The notes under the pieces: generated by a model | Databases searched by the model: none | Told to the model about the DNA's origin: nothing | What the model saw: only the letters and a program-made list of their open reading frames with translations | Source of the DNA: Macrophomina tecta | Taxonomy: Eukaryota; Ascomycota; Dothideomycetes; Botryosphaeriales; Botryosphaeriaceae | NCBI GenBank assembly: GCA_024180945.1 | Contig: JAKSGN010000023.1 | Location: 62,001-126,000, forward strand | Direction: 5' to 3' | Length of the DNA: 64,000 nucleotides | Translations under genes and position numbers: made by a program | In this document: piece by piece, positions 22,254-31,179 of the stretch | Numbering within the stretch: position 1 is the first letter of the stretch | Layout of the letters: each line of letters begins with the position of its first letter

Positions 22254-24090
22254 TAACGTGTTTCACCACTCACCCGGCCACACCAGTCATCCGGCCACCC
22301 CACCAACACCAAAACGCGCCCTCGTGAAAATCAGCAATGACATCAACACAGAACCAAGAATCACACCAGAAAGAGGGCAGACTACTTCTTGCTAAGCAGG
22401 CTGTTCAAAACAATCGAATTTCGAGCATTCGCAAGGCTGCAACATCGTACGATATACCTCGAACTACTCTCCAAGATCATCTCAATGGAACAGCCCCACG
22501 AAGCGTGTCTAATTCGCAAAAACGAAAGCTGCAGCCGTCCGAAGAGAAGGCTTTAGTTGAGTGGATTCTAAGCCTTGATCGGCGAGGATTCCCTCCCCAG
22601 GTCATTGATGTACGAAGGATGGCAGACTGTTTACTCGCAGCGCGCGGCCATAATCCTCCACCTCAACCAGTCGGCAAGAACTGGATATCTCGGTTTATCA
22701 ACAACCAGCCCGAGCTTAAAATGAAATGGAATCGAAAGTTCCATTTACAACGCGCCAAATGCGAGGATCCAGACACGATTAACGCGTGGTTTACGCGTGT
22801 TCAAGAGACGCGTCAGTCGTACGGCATTCTCGACGACGACTTCTACAATTTTGACGAGACAGGATTTATGATGGGTGTAATTGCGACATCTAAGGTCGTC
22901 ACAAGCTCTGATACGACCGGTCGAGCAACTGCTGTGCAACCAGGGAACCGTGAGTGGACAACGGCAATCGAGGGCATCAACGCGTCCGGCTGGGCGATTC
23001 CGCCGTTCATCATCCTAGCAGGGAAGGTGCACCAGTCAAACTGGTATCGAGAACTGCCGGCTGACTGGGTAATTGCTGTAAGCAGTAATGGCTGGACGAC
23101 AGACCAGCTCGGATTTGAATGGATCAAGCACTTCAATACGCACACAGAGTCTTGTACGAAGGGAGCCTACCGTCTCCTTATCCTCGATGGCCACAGCAGC
23201 CACGCAACGCCCGAATTTGACCAATACTGTATGGCAAATAATATCGTCACGCTCTGTATGCCTGCGCATACATCGCATCTTCTCCAGCCGCTTGATGTAA
23301 GCTGCTTCTCCCCCCTCAAGCGCTCGTACGGTCAGGAGGTTCAGGAAAGCGTCCGCCAAGGAATCCACCATATTGACAAAGACGACTTTCTCGCAATATA
23401 CTCGAAGGTGCGCCCATCAGTCTTTACGGGCCAAAATATCAGAAGTGGATTTCAAGCCACGGGGCTTATACCGTATAACCCACAACGCGTCTTATCGTCG
23501 CTTACCGTTACCAAAACACCCTCTCCACCAGCTACGGCGAACGGACAAGCACCTCAATGGACGTCAGAAACACCTCATACTTTGGCTCAGCTAGAGAAGC
23601 AGGCTCGGCTCATACGGGATCTCATCCAGCGCCAATCTCAGAGCCCGACGAGCCAAGCATTTAGTCAACTTGTGAAGGGATGTCAGATGGCGATGAATTC
23701 AGCTGTGATACTTGCAAAGGAGAATTCGGAGCTTCGTACAGCTAATCAACGGCGAAAACAAAAGCAGCAATACCGCCGAAGGTATATTGCACAGGGAGGT
23801 GCTCTGCAGGCTCAGCAGGGGCAGTTCTTGGTTCACGGGATAGAAAATGAGGAGGAAGAGGCTGATCAACAGGAGGCGACGGCTGTACGACAACGTGCGC
23901 CGCCGACGTGCAGCAATTGCCATTTACAAGGTCACACAATCCGCCGATGTCCTAGTAATCAAGGAGTAGTTAGATAGAAATTTCGATTGAATTCAAGGCG
24001 TTGTGGTGGAATAATTGTACAAAGAAGCGTTTTGGTGTTGGTGGGGTGGCCGGATGACTGGTGTGGCCGGGTGAGTGGTGAAACACGTTA
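22254..24090 (+). mobile_element. Fot1/pogo family A, complete element
   Basis: Flanked by TA (22254-22255 and 24089-24090). The inverted ends are ACGTGTTTCACCACTCACCC, followed by paired GGCC-ending motifs (CACCCGGCC and CATCCGGCC). It carries one uninterrupted transposase gene, and nothing in the ends or coding region looks damaged. The decayed relative at 13335-15181 has the same layout. Confidence 0.93.
22337..23977 (+). CDS. Fot1/pogo DD35D transposase, intact, 546 aa
   Basis: Cut-and-paste transposase. An N-terminal psq/CENP-B-type HTH (residues about 12-50, IRKAATSYDIPRTTLQDHLN) is followed by a second HTH region with VGKNWISRFI near 112-121 that would read the paired terminal repeats. 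The DDE core has D173 in NFDETGF, D284 in LILDGHSSH and D320 in HLLQPLDV; the last two are separated by 35 residues, as in pogo/Fot1. A helical basic region and a CCHC zinc knuckle (CSNCHLQGHTIRRC) end the protein. The start is an ATG 83 bp inside the element. No stops or frameshifts, so it could be active. Confidence 0.93.
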   Translation: MTSTQNQESHQKEGRLLLAKQAVQNNRISSIRKAATSYDIPRTTLQDHLNGTAPRSVSNSQKRKLQPSEEKALVEWILSLDRRGFPPQVIDVRRMADCLLAARGHNPPPQPVGKNWISRFINNQPELKMKWNRKFHLQRAKCEDPDTINAWFTRVQETRQSYGILDDDFYNFDETGFMMGVIATSKVVTSSDTTGRATAVQPGNREWTTAIEGINASGWAIPPFIILAGKVHQSNWYRELPADWVIAVSSNGWTTDQLGFEWIKHFNTHTESCTKGAYRLLILDGHSSHATPEFDQYCMANNIVTLCMPAHTSHLLQPLDVSCFSPLKRSYGQEVQESVRQGIHHIDKDDFLAIYSKVRPSVFTGQNIRSGFQATGLIPYNPQRVLSSLTVTKTPSPPATANGQAPQWTSETPHTLAQLEKQARLIRDLIQRQSQSPTSQAFSQLVKGCQMAMNSAVILAKENSELRTANQRRKQKQQYRRRYIAQGGALQAQQGQFLVHGIENEEEEADQQEATAVRQRAPPTCSNCHLQGHTIRRCPSNQGVVR

Positions 24091-25066
24091 CCCGCAATAG
24101 CCCTGGTTCCACTGGTGTTCCATGTATCCTTAGCAATTCAGACTATATAGCGTATCACACGAGCGAGAGAGACACGGACACGTTGTAATGCGTCAATCAT
24201 CAGTAGACCACCATGTCATCAATCCCAGCTGATCAGAAGCGAAAGCTCTCTAAGCGCAGGCGGCCGCCGAAGCGCGAGGTGTCGTATGTTAGAAGCTCGC
24301 GTAGGCAGGAAGTACATATGCGGAGATCCCGAGGAGAGGTACAGGCATGGGTATAGCCTAGGTGTTGCGCCGGCGAGCGCTATAGACGATATGCAAGGTA
24401 AAAGCGCGAGGCGGAGAGAACATGCGAAAGCGCACTTAAACTAGGACAAAGGCGCATTATAACCCCGTTCATAAGACCTTGCAACCATTATATATATGCG
24501 ACGAGAAGACTTTAAGACCTACTGTTCCACGCCACGGGCCACCACCCCTGTTTGGTGCACCAACACCACGTATTTGGTGCACCAAATCGGTGACTTCATC
24601 CACCAAGGGGGCCTGGTGGGTAAATGACGTGATGTTGGTGCACCAAATGCGCGGTTTCAGGGGTGGGGGGTGGTGTTGACTCGTGCGCGCAGGGGTGTAA
24701 CGAAGAGTTTTCAACTCTCAACGCCGCTTACCCAACAACATGACGCAAGACTCGCTTGCAAGGCCCACATGGGCAAGAAAACGCCGCGGTTACTGCCAAA
24801 GATGTTTTTGCAATAATCTAATAGGCGTTGCTTAACTACAACACCATTGGGATCGACGCTGGGAACCGGTGATGGCAAACGATGAGATACGGCGACCAGC
24901 CGGTGATCGCATCGATACAAGTAGGTAAATATTATATCAAAGCATTATCCATATCATCGATTTTCTCAGGTATTTCAATGGATCTTATAGCCTCCGCGAT
25001 ACTGGCCGTACCTGGGAGTATCATCTTGCACCCGTGGGTGTCATCTTATACCCCTCGTTTCTCACC
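24091..25066. other. Intergenic stretch with MITE
   Basis: A short frame at about 24212-24355 (MSSIPADQKRKLSKRRRPPK...) resembles the basic start of a transposase but stops quickly. The MITE at 24522-24680 is the only other clear feature. Confidence 0.4.
24522..24680. mobile_element. MITE with TTGGTGCACCAA palindromes, diverged copy
   Basis: Starts CTGTTCCACGCCACGGG and contains TTTGGTGCACCAACACCACG, then an inverted counterpart, GTGATGTTGGTGCACCAAATG. The layout equals the cleaner copy at 49902-50056. The right terminus has drifted, so the end near 24680 is approximate. Confidence 0.65.
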
Positions 25067-26045
25067 ATGCCGTTTGACGATGAAGGACCCCCAGCGGCCT
25101 CTTATACGCCTCATGCACGTCTATCGTCAATATCTTCTTCTGTTTTGGGACATCAAGAAACGTCACATGATGTTGCAAGCGCTCATCTAGAGGAGTCAGC
25201 TACGTCGGTAGCTCCTCTATTGGCCCGGCCTCGCAACGAGGGTCGGTCTCTAGAGTCGTTTAATGACGCCAGCCGTCTCGCCTTCAACGCGTATTTGGCG
25301 CGCGGCGTCGACGCCGTGCGTCATTTCAACGAAGAGGAATACGACGATTACGTGGGTTGGTGTTCAGGCCGCTCTGCGAGGGGTGAAGCGCAGCGGTCTC
25401 ATATGAGGCTCATCCAGCGTAACTACGTATATTATCGCGCCGAAACCAACAATAGGCTAGGCCTGTATAGGCGTCCTATTAAGAGCTTCTCCTTTAGGGA
25501 GGTTCTGAAGAAGCATGAGGTGTTTGATGCAATCACACAAGCGCATTGCGACACTGGCCATGGAGGTAAGTTTTCACACACCCCCCGGGGAACCCGGAGA
25601 TGTTCTGGGGATATACACTAAAGATTGCGGGTATATCTCGCGGGAATCTAACCTTTCTCTTGCTAATCTCACCAGGGATTGAAATGACGTGGAAGGACGT
25701 TCAAGCGCGTTATTGGGGGGTCACTCGCAATGATGTGAAAGAGGCTCAAAGTATGCCGTAATTACGTGCGCAGGCGTCATCAAAACGTTGCAAGAGCACC
25801 TCTGCGTCCAATCGTCGTTCATGACGTATTTGAGAAGTTGCAGATTGACCTTATTGACTACTCCAATCGTCCCGATCCCATAACCGGTGATAGGTATGTT
25901 CTGCACATGAGAGACTACTTTACGGACTACACAATGCTTGTTCCACTTCCTACGAAGTCCGCCATGTGCGTTGCGGCCGGTGTATTACGTTGGCTCATTG
26001 CATTTGGCCCAATGCGGTCGGTGCAGAATGATCGAGGTGAGTTTC
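25067..26045 (+). pseudogene. Fragment of a retroviral-type/Ginger-like integrase gene
   Basis: ATG at 25067 in the context CTCACCATGCC. Exon 1 runs to about 25566, where GTAAGT begins an intron that ends CTCACCAG near 25675. After the join the reading is HCDTGHGGIEMTWKDVQARY (zinc-binding HHCC-like part), then, after a one-base frame change near 25750, QIDLIDYSNRP with the first catalytic Asp and SVQNDRGEFQAE with the second. This order matches integrase cores of Ginger/KRBA2-like proteins and retrotransposons. The third acidic residue is missing because homology stops near 26045, where unrelated sequence begins. I see no reverse transcriptase or gag-like frame nearby. Confidence 0.6.
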
Positions 26046-26625
26046 AGGCGGAGAATCCTCCGGAGAGCCCCATACATTTTTGGGATAAATTCGAAATCCA
26101 CACCTCAGAGGGTCAAATTCACCAAATCCACACACCCGCTCTGAATCCACACCTCCGACGTACCACCGTATTAGTGCGATGGCACAGACAAGACGCTTTT
26201 CCCTTATCGTATTCTCGCTTATTTAGCGCCCGTCACACAGACGGGGGGTTTCTACACCTAATTCGTAGCAATGTAACTCTATGCTATAAGTCAGCCACCC
26301 TAGTTTCCGCCCACCTGTACAATCAGCATCACAAGTCAATCCGGTTTGCAAACTGCAACATAACTTCGTCAATTTTAATGCTAAGAACACCAGAAAACTT
26401 GCATATAATGTATTTTTAAGCGCTTTCTTCGTCTGCACTCAAATCGCGCTCTACATACCGTCTTGTTGGTCGCCGATTGCGTGCCGACTGTCGAGTCGGT
26501 GCCGGCTCTTCCGACTCGGACCCACTCTCCGCCTCCACAACAATGACCTCCTTCTTCACATTTCTCGTCTTCCGAACACGCTGGGAGGGTTCCTGATTAG
26601 ACTGTGAAAGGATCTGCGCAAGGTT
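26046..26625. other. Stretch without recognisable gene
   Basis: Open frames continue from the integrase fragment, but the composition changes and no family is recognisable. A basic, acidic-residue-rich minus-strand frame near 26420-26600 is short. Confidence 0.35.
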
Positions 26626-26811
26626 TGATGGAACATGAGCCCAATCGTTGGCTGATCAATGCCTTAATGCCTGATTTAGTTAAGCTTACCTCGGCTATAG
26701 TGTAAATATCTATAGCCAGCGCCACTCATTAGTAGAAGAACAACCAGATTTTCCATCATCAGTTTCGCGGACTGGTTCCCATTTTGAGGCTCGCAGGACC
26801 ATGCACCATCA
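26626..26811 (+). mobile_element. TGATGG...CCATCA MITE
   Basis: A 186-bp element with ends TGATGGAACATGAG and CATGCACCATCA. Sequence blocks are shared with 54133-54326 and, inverted, with 43587-43782 (GAGCCCAATCGTTG, GGACTGGTTCCCATTTTGAG). It abuts the 5'-truncated Fot C fragment exactly at its right end. Confidence 0.75.
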
Positions 26812-27697
26812 TTATCACCATCTGTCTACCTGCTCATTCGTCCCACTTGACCCAACCACTTGACGTCGGCTTCTTTAGCGCGTTAAAAAGGGCATATGGC
26901 AAGGAAATCGGGTTGTTTGTCCGGGCGCATATCAACCATATCACCAAGGTCGAGTTCTTATTGGCATTTCGCGCAGCATATAATGCTACAATGACCAAAG
27001 AAAATATTTCCGGTGGTTTTCGGGGTGCTGGACTTATTCCATTTGATGCGCAAGCCGTTATTTCCAAGCTAGATGTCAAGTTACGGACGCCAACACCTAC
27101 AGGCACCCCTAACGCCAGCGCCGACCTTTGGGTCTCCCAGACGCCACACAACCCGACTGAGGCCATTTCGCAGTCCGAGCTGGCTACATCTCGGATTAAT
27201 GGTCACCAAGGAAGCTCCCCGACGCCTATTTTTTCCGCTGTCAAGCAAATTGCAAAGGGTTTGGAGGGGACGGCCCATACGGTAACCCTTTTGACCGAGG
27301 AGAACCGCGCGCTTCGAAAGGCAAATGAGGCACTTAGCAAGCGCCGGAGGGCTAAAAGAACACGTATCCGTAAAGGAGGTGCGTTAACTACGGAAGATGC
27401 ACGAGATATTTTAGCTCAAAGGAATGCTGAGGAACAGGTAGCGCGCGATAGGCGCGAAAATCGGGATAGCGGTAGAGAGAGGCCGGCGACTATACGGCGA
27501 TGCGGTACCTGCGGCGAGCCCGGTCATAATGCACGAACGTGCTAGGTCGAAGAAGTAATATCTGATGTCTATAGTTCCGACTAATTTTAATTAACTAATT
27601 TCAGCGACGTTGGTTGCGCAATTTGGGTGAAGAGTGGTAGCGCCAATGAAAAGTGCGCGGGTCACTGATATGCGCGGCTCGCTGATAAACCACGTTA
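26812..27697 (+). mobile_element. 5'-truncated Fot1/pogo family C fragment
   Basis: Close to 58749-59625 throughout. It begins inside the transposase at ATCACCATCTGTCTACC and keeps the final catalytic region (LTQPLDVGFF), the C-terminal half with zinc knuckle CGTCGEPGHNARTC (stop at 27545), and the right terminus ending TA at 27697. The first two thirds of the element are missing, cut at the MITE border. Confidence 0.88.
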
Positions 27698-27717
27698 CGT
27701 AAAATAGAAGACGGGGT

Positions 27718-29552
27718 TAACGTAATCAACAAGCGAGTCGCACACACAAGCGAGTCGCACACCTCCCACCTCCATCTCAACTTTGTGGCTCGACTAACAC
27801 CACAACAACTCATACAATTCAAATAAAACGTGGTATATAAATTCATTGAGACCTATGGCATGACCTCGTTTTATGATCAGAGGCATAGCACTTCATACAG
27901 GAAGGCAGAACACTACTTCTCAGCTGAGTGACGACCGTTGAAGTAGGAAGGTTTGGGGCTACTTCTGGCTGCTGTATGAGCTCCTGGGCCTCTGCCACTG
28001 TAAGAGTGGTTTCTTTTGATATCTGAGACCGCTTTGCAGCCTTTCTCCTTTTCTGTCTCTCATTTGCAGCCCTTAATTTCTCATTTTCGCTTGCCAGAAG
28101 CACAACACTGTGCATGGCCATCTGACAGCCTTTGACCAGCCGGTTCAACGCAGCATCTGTTGGAGTTGGAGGACTCTGGGTGCGACGCTTAAGGTAGCCC
28201 TTAATTACCTCAACCTGCTGTTCCAATTGCGCAACATTGTGAGGTGTTTCTGGATGCCAGGGGGCCTGCATTGGCTCTGGAGGTGGTGTATTATGTATAC
28301 GGATTTGCAACTTCGAGAGTACCCGATCTGGACCAAATGGAATCAGGCCTGCTGCTGCAAACCCACTCAAAATGTTGCCTTTTGAAAGCGCTTCGGCCCG
28401 TGCCTGCTTGAATATTGGTAGGAATTCAGCCTTGTCGATATGGTTGATACCAAGTCGGATCTGATCTGCAACCAGGCGCCCATATGATCGCTTTAAAGTC
28501 GAAAAACAGCCCACATCAAGGGGTTGTAAGAGGTGAGAGGAGTGAGCTGGCATACAGAGCGTGATAATTGACCGTTCTGAGCAGAATTTGTCGAATTTTG
28601 GTGTCGCATGGCTTCCATGGCCATCCAGAATAAGGAGTCGATATGTGCCAATAGTCCTTGGAGCCGTATATTTATCAAAGACGTCCTGAAGCCACTTCAA
28701 ACCAAGCTCATTATTGGTCCATCCATTCTCAGAGAGCGCAATTACCCACTCAGGTGGGAGGTCAGTTGTTCTATACCAGGTCGACAGGTGCACCTTGCCC
28801 TTAAGGATCACCATAGGAGGCAAACACCAACCGAATGCATTGATTGTCTCAATGGCAGTAGCCCACTCACGATCGCCTGGCTGTATTTGACGAGGCCTGC
28901 CACGTCGGTCTGAGGAAGTGACAACACGTGAAGTGCTTGCAATTCCCATTGCAAAGCCTGTCTCGTCGAAGTTGTATGAGTCCTCATCTGCAATCCCATA
29001 TTTTCGCTTTGTATTGCCAACAAGGTTAAACCAGCTCTGTATAATTGCCGGATCTTCGCATCGAGCCCTCTGGTAGTCGTATTTGCGCGTATACATCGAT
29101 TTAATCTCGTCGTGATTGTTTACAAAGTTGTGAGGCCAGTTGATGCCGATATAGGCGGAATCGCCCACGCGCTCCTTGAGCAATAATAAGGCTGCCTCAC
29201 GCACTGCATCGATTCTAAGTGGGTAGCCACGTGCGTCCATATCTAGAATCCATTCTACAAGTGTTTGTTCCTCCGTCTGAGTGAGTTTGCGATTGTGTGC
29301 GCGTAAATTGATGCGTGCGACGCGTCCGTGTATGCGATCGTCGAGGGTCTTATGAGGTACATTATAGATCTTTGCAGCTTTGCGAATGCTCGAAATTTGG
29401 CCCTTTTCATAGGCCTGACGTGCGAGACGTACTTTGGCCTCTTTCTGGGCCTTTGCAGACCTTATTTGCGGAGGCATAAGGAGTTGAAGTTGAGATGGGG
29501 GTGGGAGGTGTGCGACTCGCTTGTGTGTGCGACTCGCTTGTTGATTACGTTA
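27718..29552 (-). mobile_element. Fot1/pogo family B, copy 1 (complete)
   Basis: 1835 bp between TA duplications, with ends TAACGTAATCAACAAGCGAG containing two copies of ACAAGCGAGTCGCAC. Exactly the same length as copy 2 at 50171-52005, in the opposite orientation, and encoding an identical 544-aa protein. It lies only 20 bp from the Fot C fragment. Confidence 0.95.
27843..29477 (-). CDS. Fot1/pogo family B transposase, intact, 544 aa
   Basis: Same architecture as family A: psq-type HTH (SSIRKAAKIYNVPHKTLDDR, residues about 29-48), a second HTH region near INWPHNFVNNH, and a DDE core with D171 in NFDETGF, LILDGHGSH and HLLQPLDVGCF. A basic coiled segment (NERQKRRKAAKRS) is followed by a C-terminal CCHC-like knuckle (CMKCYASDHKTRSC). 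The ATG is 75 bp inside the element. The product of the other copy is identical residue for residue, implying very recent movement. Confidence 0.93.
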   Translation of the reverse strand: MPPQIRSAKAQKEAKVRLARQAYEKGQISSIRKAAKIYNVPHKTLDDRIHGRVARINLRAHNRKLTQTEEQTLVEWILDMDARGYPLRIDAVREAALLLLKERVGDSAYIGINWPHNFVNNHDEIKSMYTRKYDYQRARCEDPAIIQSWFNLVGNTKRKYGIADEDSYNFDETGFAMGIASTSRVVTSSDRRGRPRQIQPGDREWATAIETINAFGWCLPPMVILKGKVHLSTWYRTTDLPPEWVIALSENGWTNNELGLKWLQDVFDKYTAPRTIGTYRLLILDGHGSHATPKFDKFCSERSIITLCMPAHSSHLLQPLDVGCFSTLKRSYGRLVADQIRLGINHIDKAEFLPIFKQARAEALSKGNILSGFAAAGLIPFGPDRVLSKLQIRIHNTPPPEPMQAPWHPETPHNVAQLEQQVEVIKGYLKRRTQSPPTPTDAALNRLVKGCQMAMHSVVLLASENEKLRAANERQKRRKAAKRSQISKETTLTVAEAQELIQQPEVAPNLPTSTVVTQLRSSVLPSCMKCYASDHKTRSCHRSQ

Positions 29553-29793
29553 CCGTTGCTTCACGACCTGCACTGATATCGAATCAAAGTGGCTGCTCAA
29601 TTCCCGAAGTTCCTAAAGCTAAGGAGAGGGGAAAAAAAAAAGAAAAGAGAAAGAATAAACGATTGGAATGAGAGACCTTTATACCCATAAAACTCCGCAC
29701 TAAGGACCCGGCTATCTGCTAGGTTGTCGGGAAGGTCAGGGACTGCATGTCAGATCCTGACAAGTTGGGCGGGGTCAAGTCGCACTATGACTC

Positions 29794-31179
29794 CTAATCG
29801 TCTTCCAGGATATCATAACCTTGTGCCTCCCAGAACCTCCGCAGCTCCTCCTGCCCGAGAGGCCTCGTTCTCGCTTCCTCCAGCCATTCCTTCTCGGCAA
29901 ACCACGACCCGTGAGGATCCGAGCGTAGCCGCTCGTTTTCCAGATGCTGATGGTAAAGCCTGTCCAGTTCCTCGTCCGACAACGTTGCATCAGACGCTGA
30001 CGTCTGAGAGTTGTTCATGTCAAAAGCGACGTCAGCGGCGTCATCGGGCAATGAGGCGCGGTCGGGGGTCTGCGAGCGCGGGCTGCTCTGTGGGGAAGCG
30101 TTTTGGCGCGACGATCGACGCTTCCGAGGCCTTTTAGAGTTGAGCGGGCACTGGTAGTCTTCGGACTCAGCCACGGCGTCTTGGTGGCTACGCTTTTTCG
30201 GACTAACGCTCCTAGAACGTTGGCCTTGGCGAGTGAGGAGTGCGCACTGTTCATGCGGCAAGGTTACCGGCTGGTCACCGCGGGATACCATGAGCAGCTT
30301 CCTATGTACTTGCTGCAGCAAGAAGGTCTCGAGCATGGGGAACAGAGCCCAGGCGAAACGGGCAAAGATGAATTCGGGAGAAACGCCTAGCGGCAGCTGT
30401 AGTGGGACGTTATGGTAGAGGCGGCGTAGCTCCAGTGCCAGCGGATCAAGGAGGTGGACGGCAAAGGGGCACCATGGCTCGTCGGACGGCAGAGGCTTGG
30501 GAACGAAGGCAAACTTGGCCTGGTCGAAGGCGGCGTGGAGATCGGCGCGCAATAGCAGCGCGTTGCGCGACTCTCGGGCGGCGTCGACACGCCGGTACTG
30601 GGCGGCGTAGAGTCCCATGGTATTGGCAAGGAACCAGGCATCCTCCTTCTGTGGTATGAGGTGCGCGACCTGACAGCCCTCCTCGCACGCGCTCATACGG
30701 CATGAGCCGTCGCGCAGCGCCAGCGCCGCCGACAAGCTCGACAGGGCGCGACCGGTCTGCTGCCGTGCCGGCTGAAGTATAGATGCGGCGACCGTCCAAG
30801 ATGGGGGGAGGTTGTTGTGGGGAAAAGTCCACTCGCGGAAGGTGGGCACGACGGGATACTCTGGCGAGTCTGGGACGTGGAAGTAGTAGCTTTGGGCGTC
30901 GAGGAGGTCGTCCGGGCGTGCATCAACGCGGGAGCCGTGGGCGTCGGTCAGGAAGCCGTCCCAGCGATTGCCGGCAACGATGGCGCAAGCAATGCGAGCA
31001 GTCTCGTGGTGGAGGCCTCCGGTGGGCCCGTCGACAGCGGGCAGGCTGAGCAGGACGTTGTGCGCATCTGCGTAGCCGGGGTGGCGGAACACGACCGGCC
31101 GGGCGGTGGGCGACGCAGCGTCGGCATCATAATGGGTTGGAGGTGCATGCGGGCGGCGAGCGGTGATGGGAGCCGTCAT
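29794..31179 (-). CDS. HNH_2 nuclease-domain protein, 461 aa
   Basis: A fungal protein with an HNH_2-type domain (HNH nucleases cut DNA with one metal ion). The chosen ATG at 31179 is the first in-frame ATG; the frame extends upstream only without one. The core lies at residues about 155-230: RDGSCRMS, then CQVAHLIPQ at 169-177 with the first catalytic-type His, a central Asn at 206 (RNALLLRADLH), and LHAAFDQAKFAFVPK at 214-228 carrying the last His. The C-terminal third is disordered, with a bipartite basic signal (KKRSHQ, KRPRKRRSSRQ) pointing to the nucleus, and an acidic end. No intron is apparent. The biological role of these fungal HNH_2 proteins is not known to me. It lies 240 bp from Fot B copy 1. 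Confidence 0.82.
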   Translation of the reverse strand: MTAPITARRPHAPPTHYDADAASPTARPVVFRHPGYADAHNVLLSLPAVDGPTGGLHHETARIACAIVAGNRWDGFLTDAHGSRVDARPDDLLDAQSYYFHVPDSPEYPVVPTFREWTFPHNNLPPSWTVAASILQPARQQTGRALSSLSAALALRDGSCRMSACEEGCQVAHLIPQKEDAWFLANTMGLYAAQYRRVDAARESRNALLLRADLHAAFDQAKFAFVPKPLPSDEPWCPFAVHLLDPLALELRRLYHNVPLQLPLGVSPEFIFARFAWALFPMLETFLLQQVHRKLLMVSRGDQPVTLPHEQCALLTRQGQRSRSVSPKKRSHQDAVAESEDYQCPLNSKRPRKRRSSRQNASPQSSPRSQTPDRASLPDDAADVAFDMNNSQTSASDATLSDEELDRLYHQHLENERLRSDPHGSWFAEKEWLEEARTRPLGQEELRRFWEAQGYDILEDD

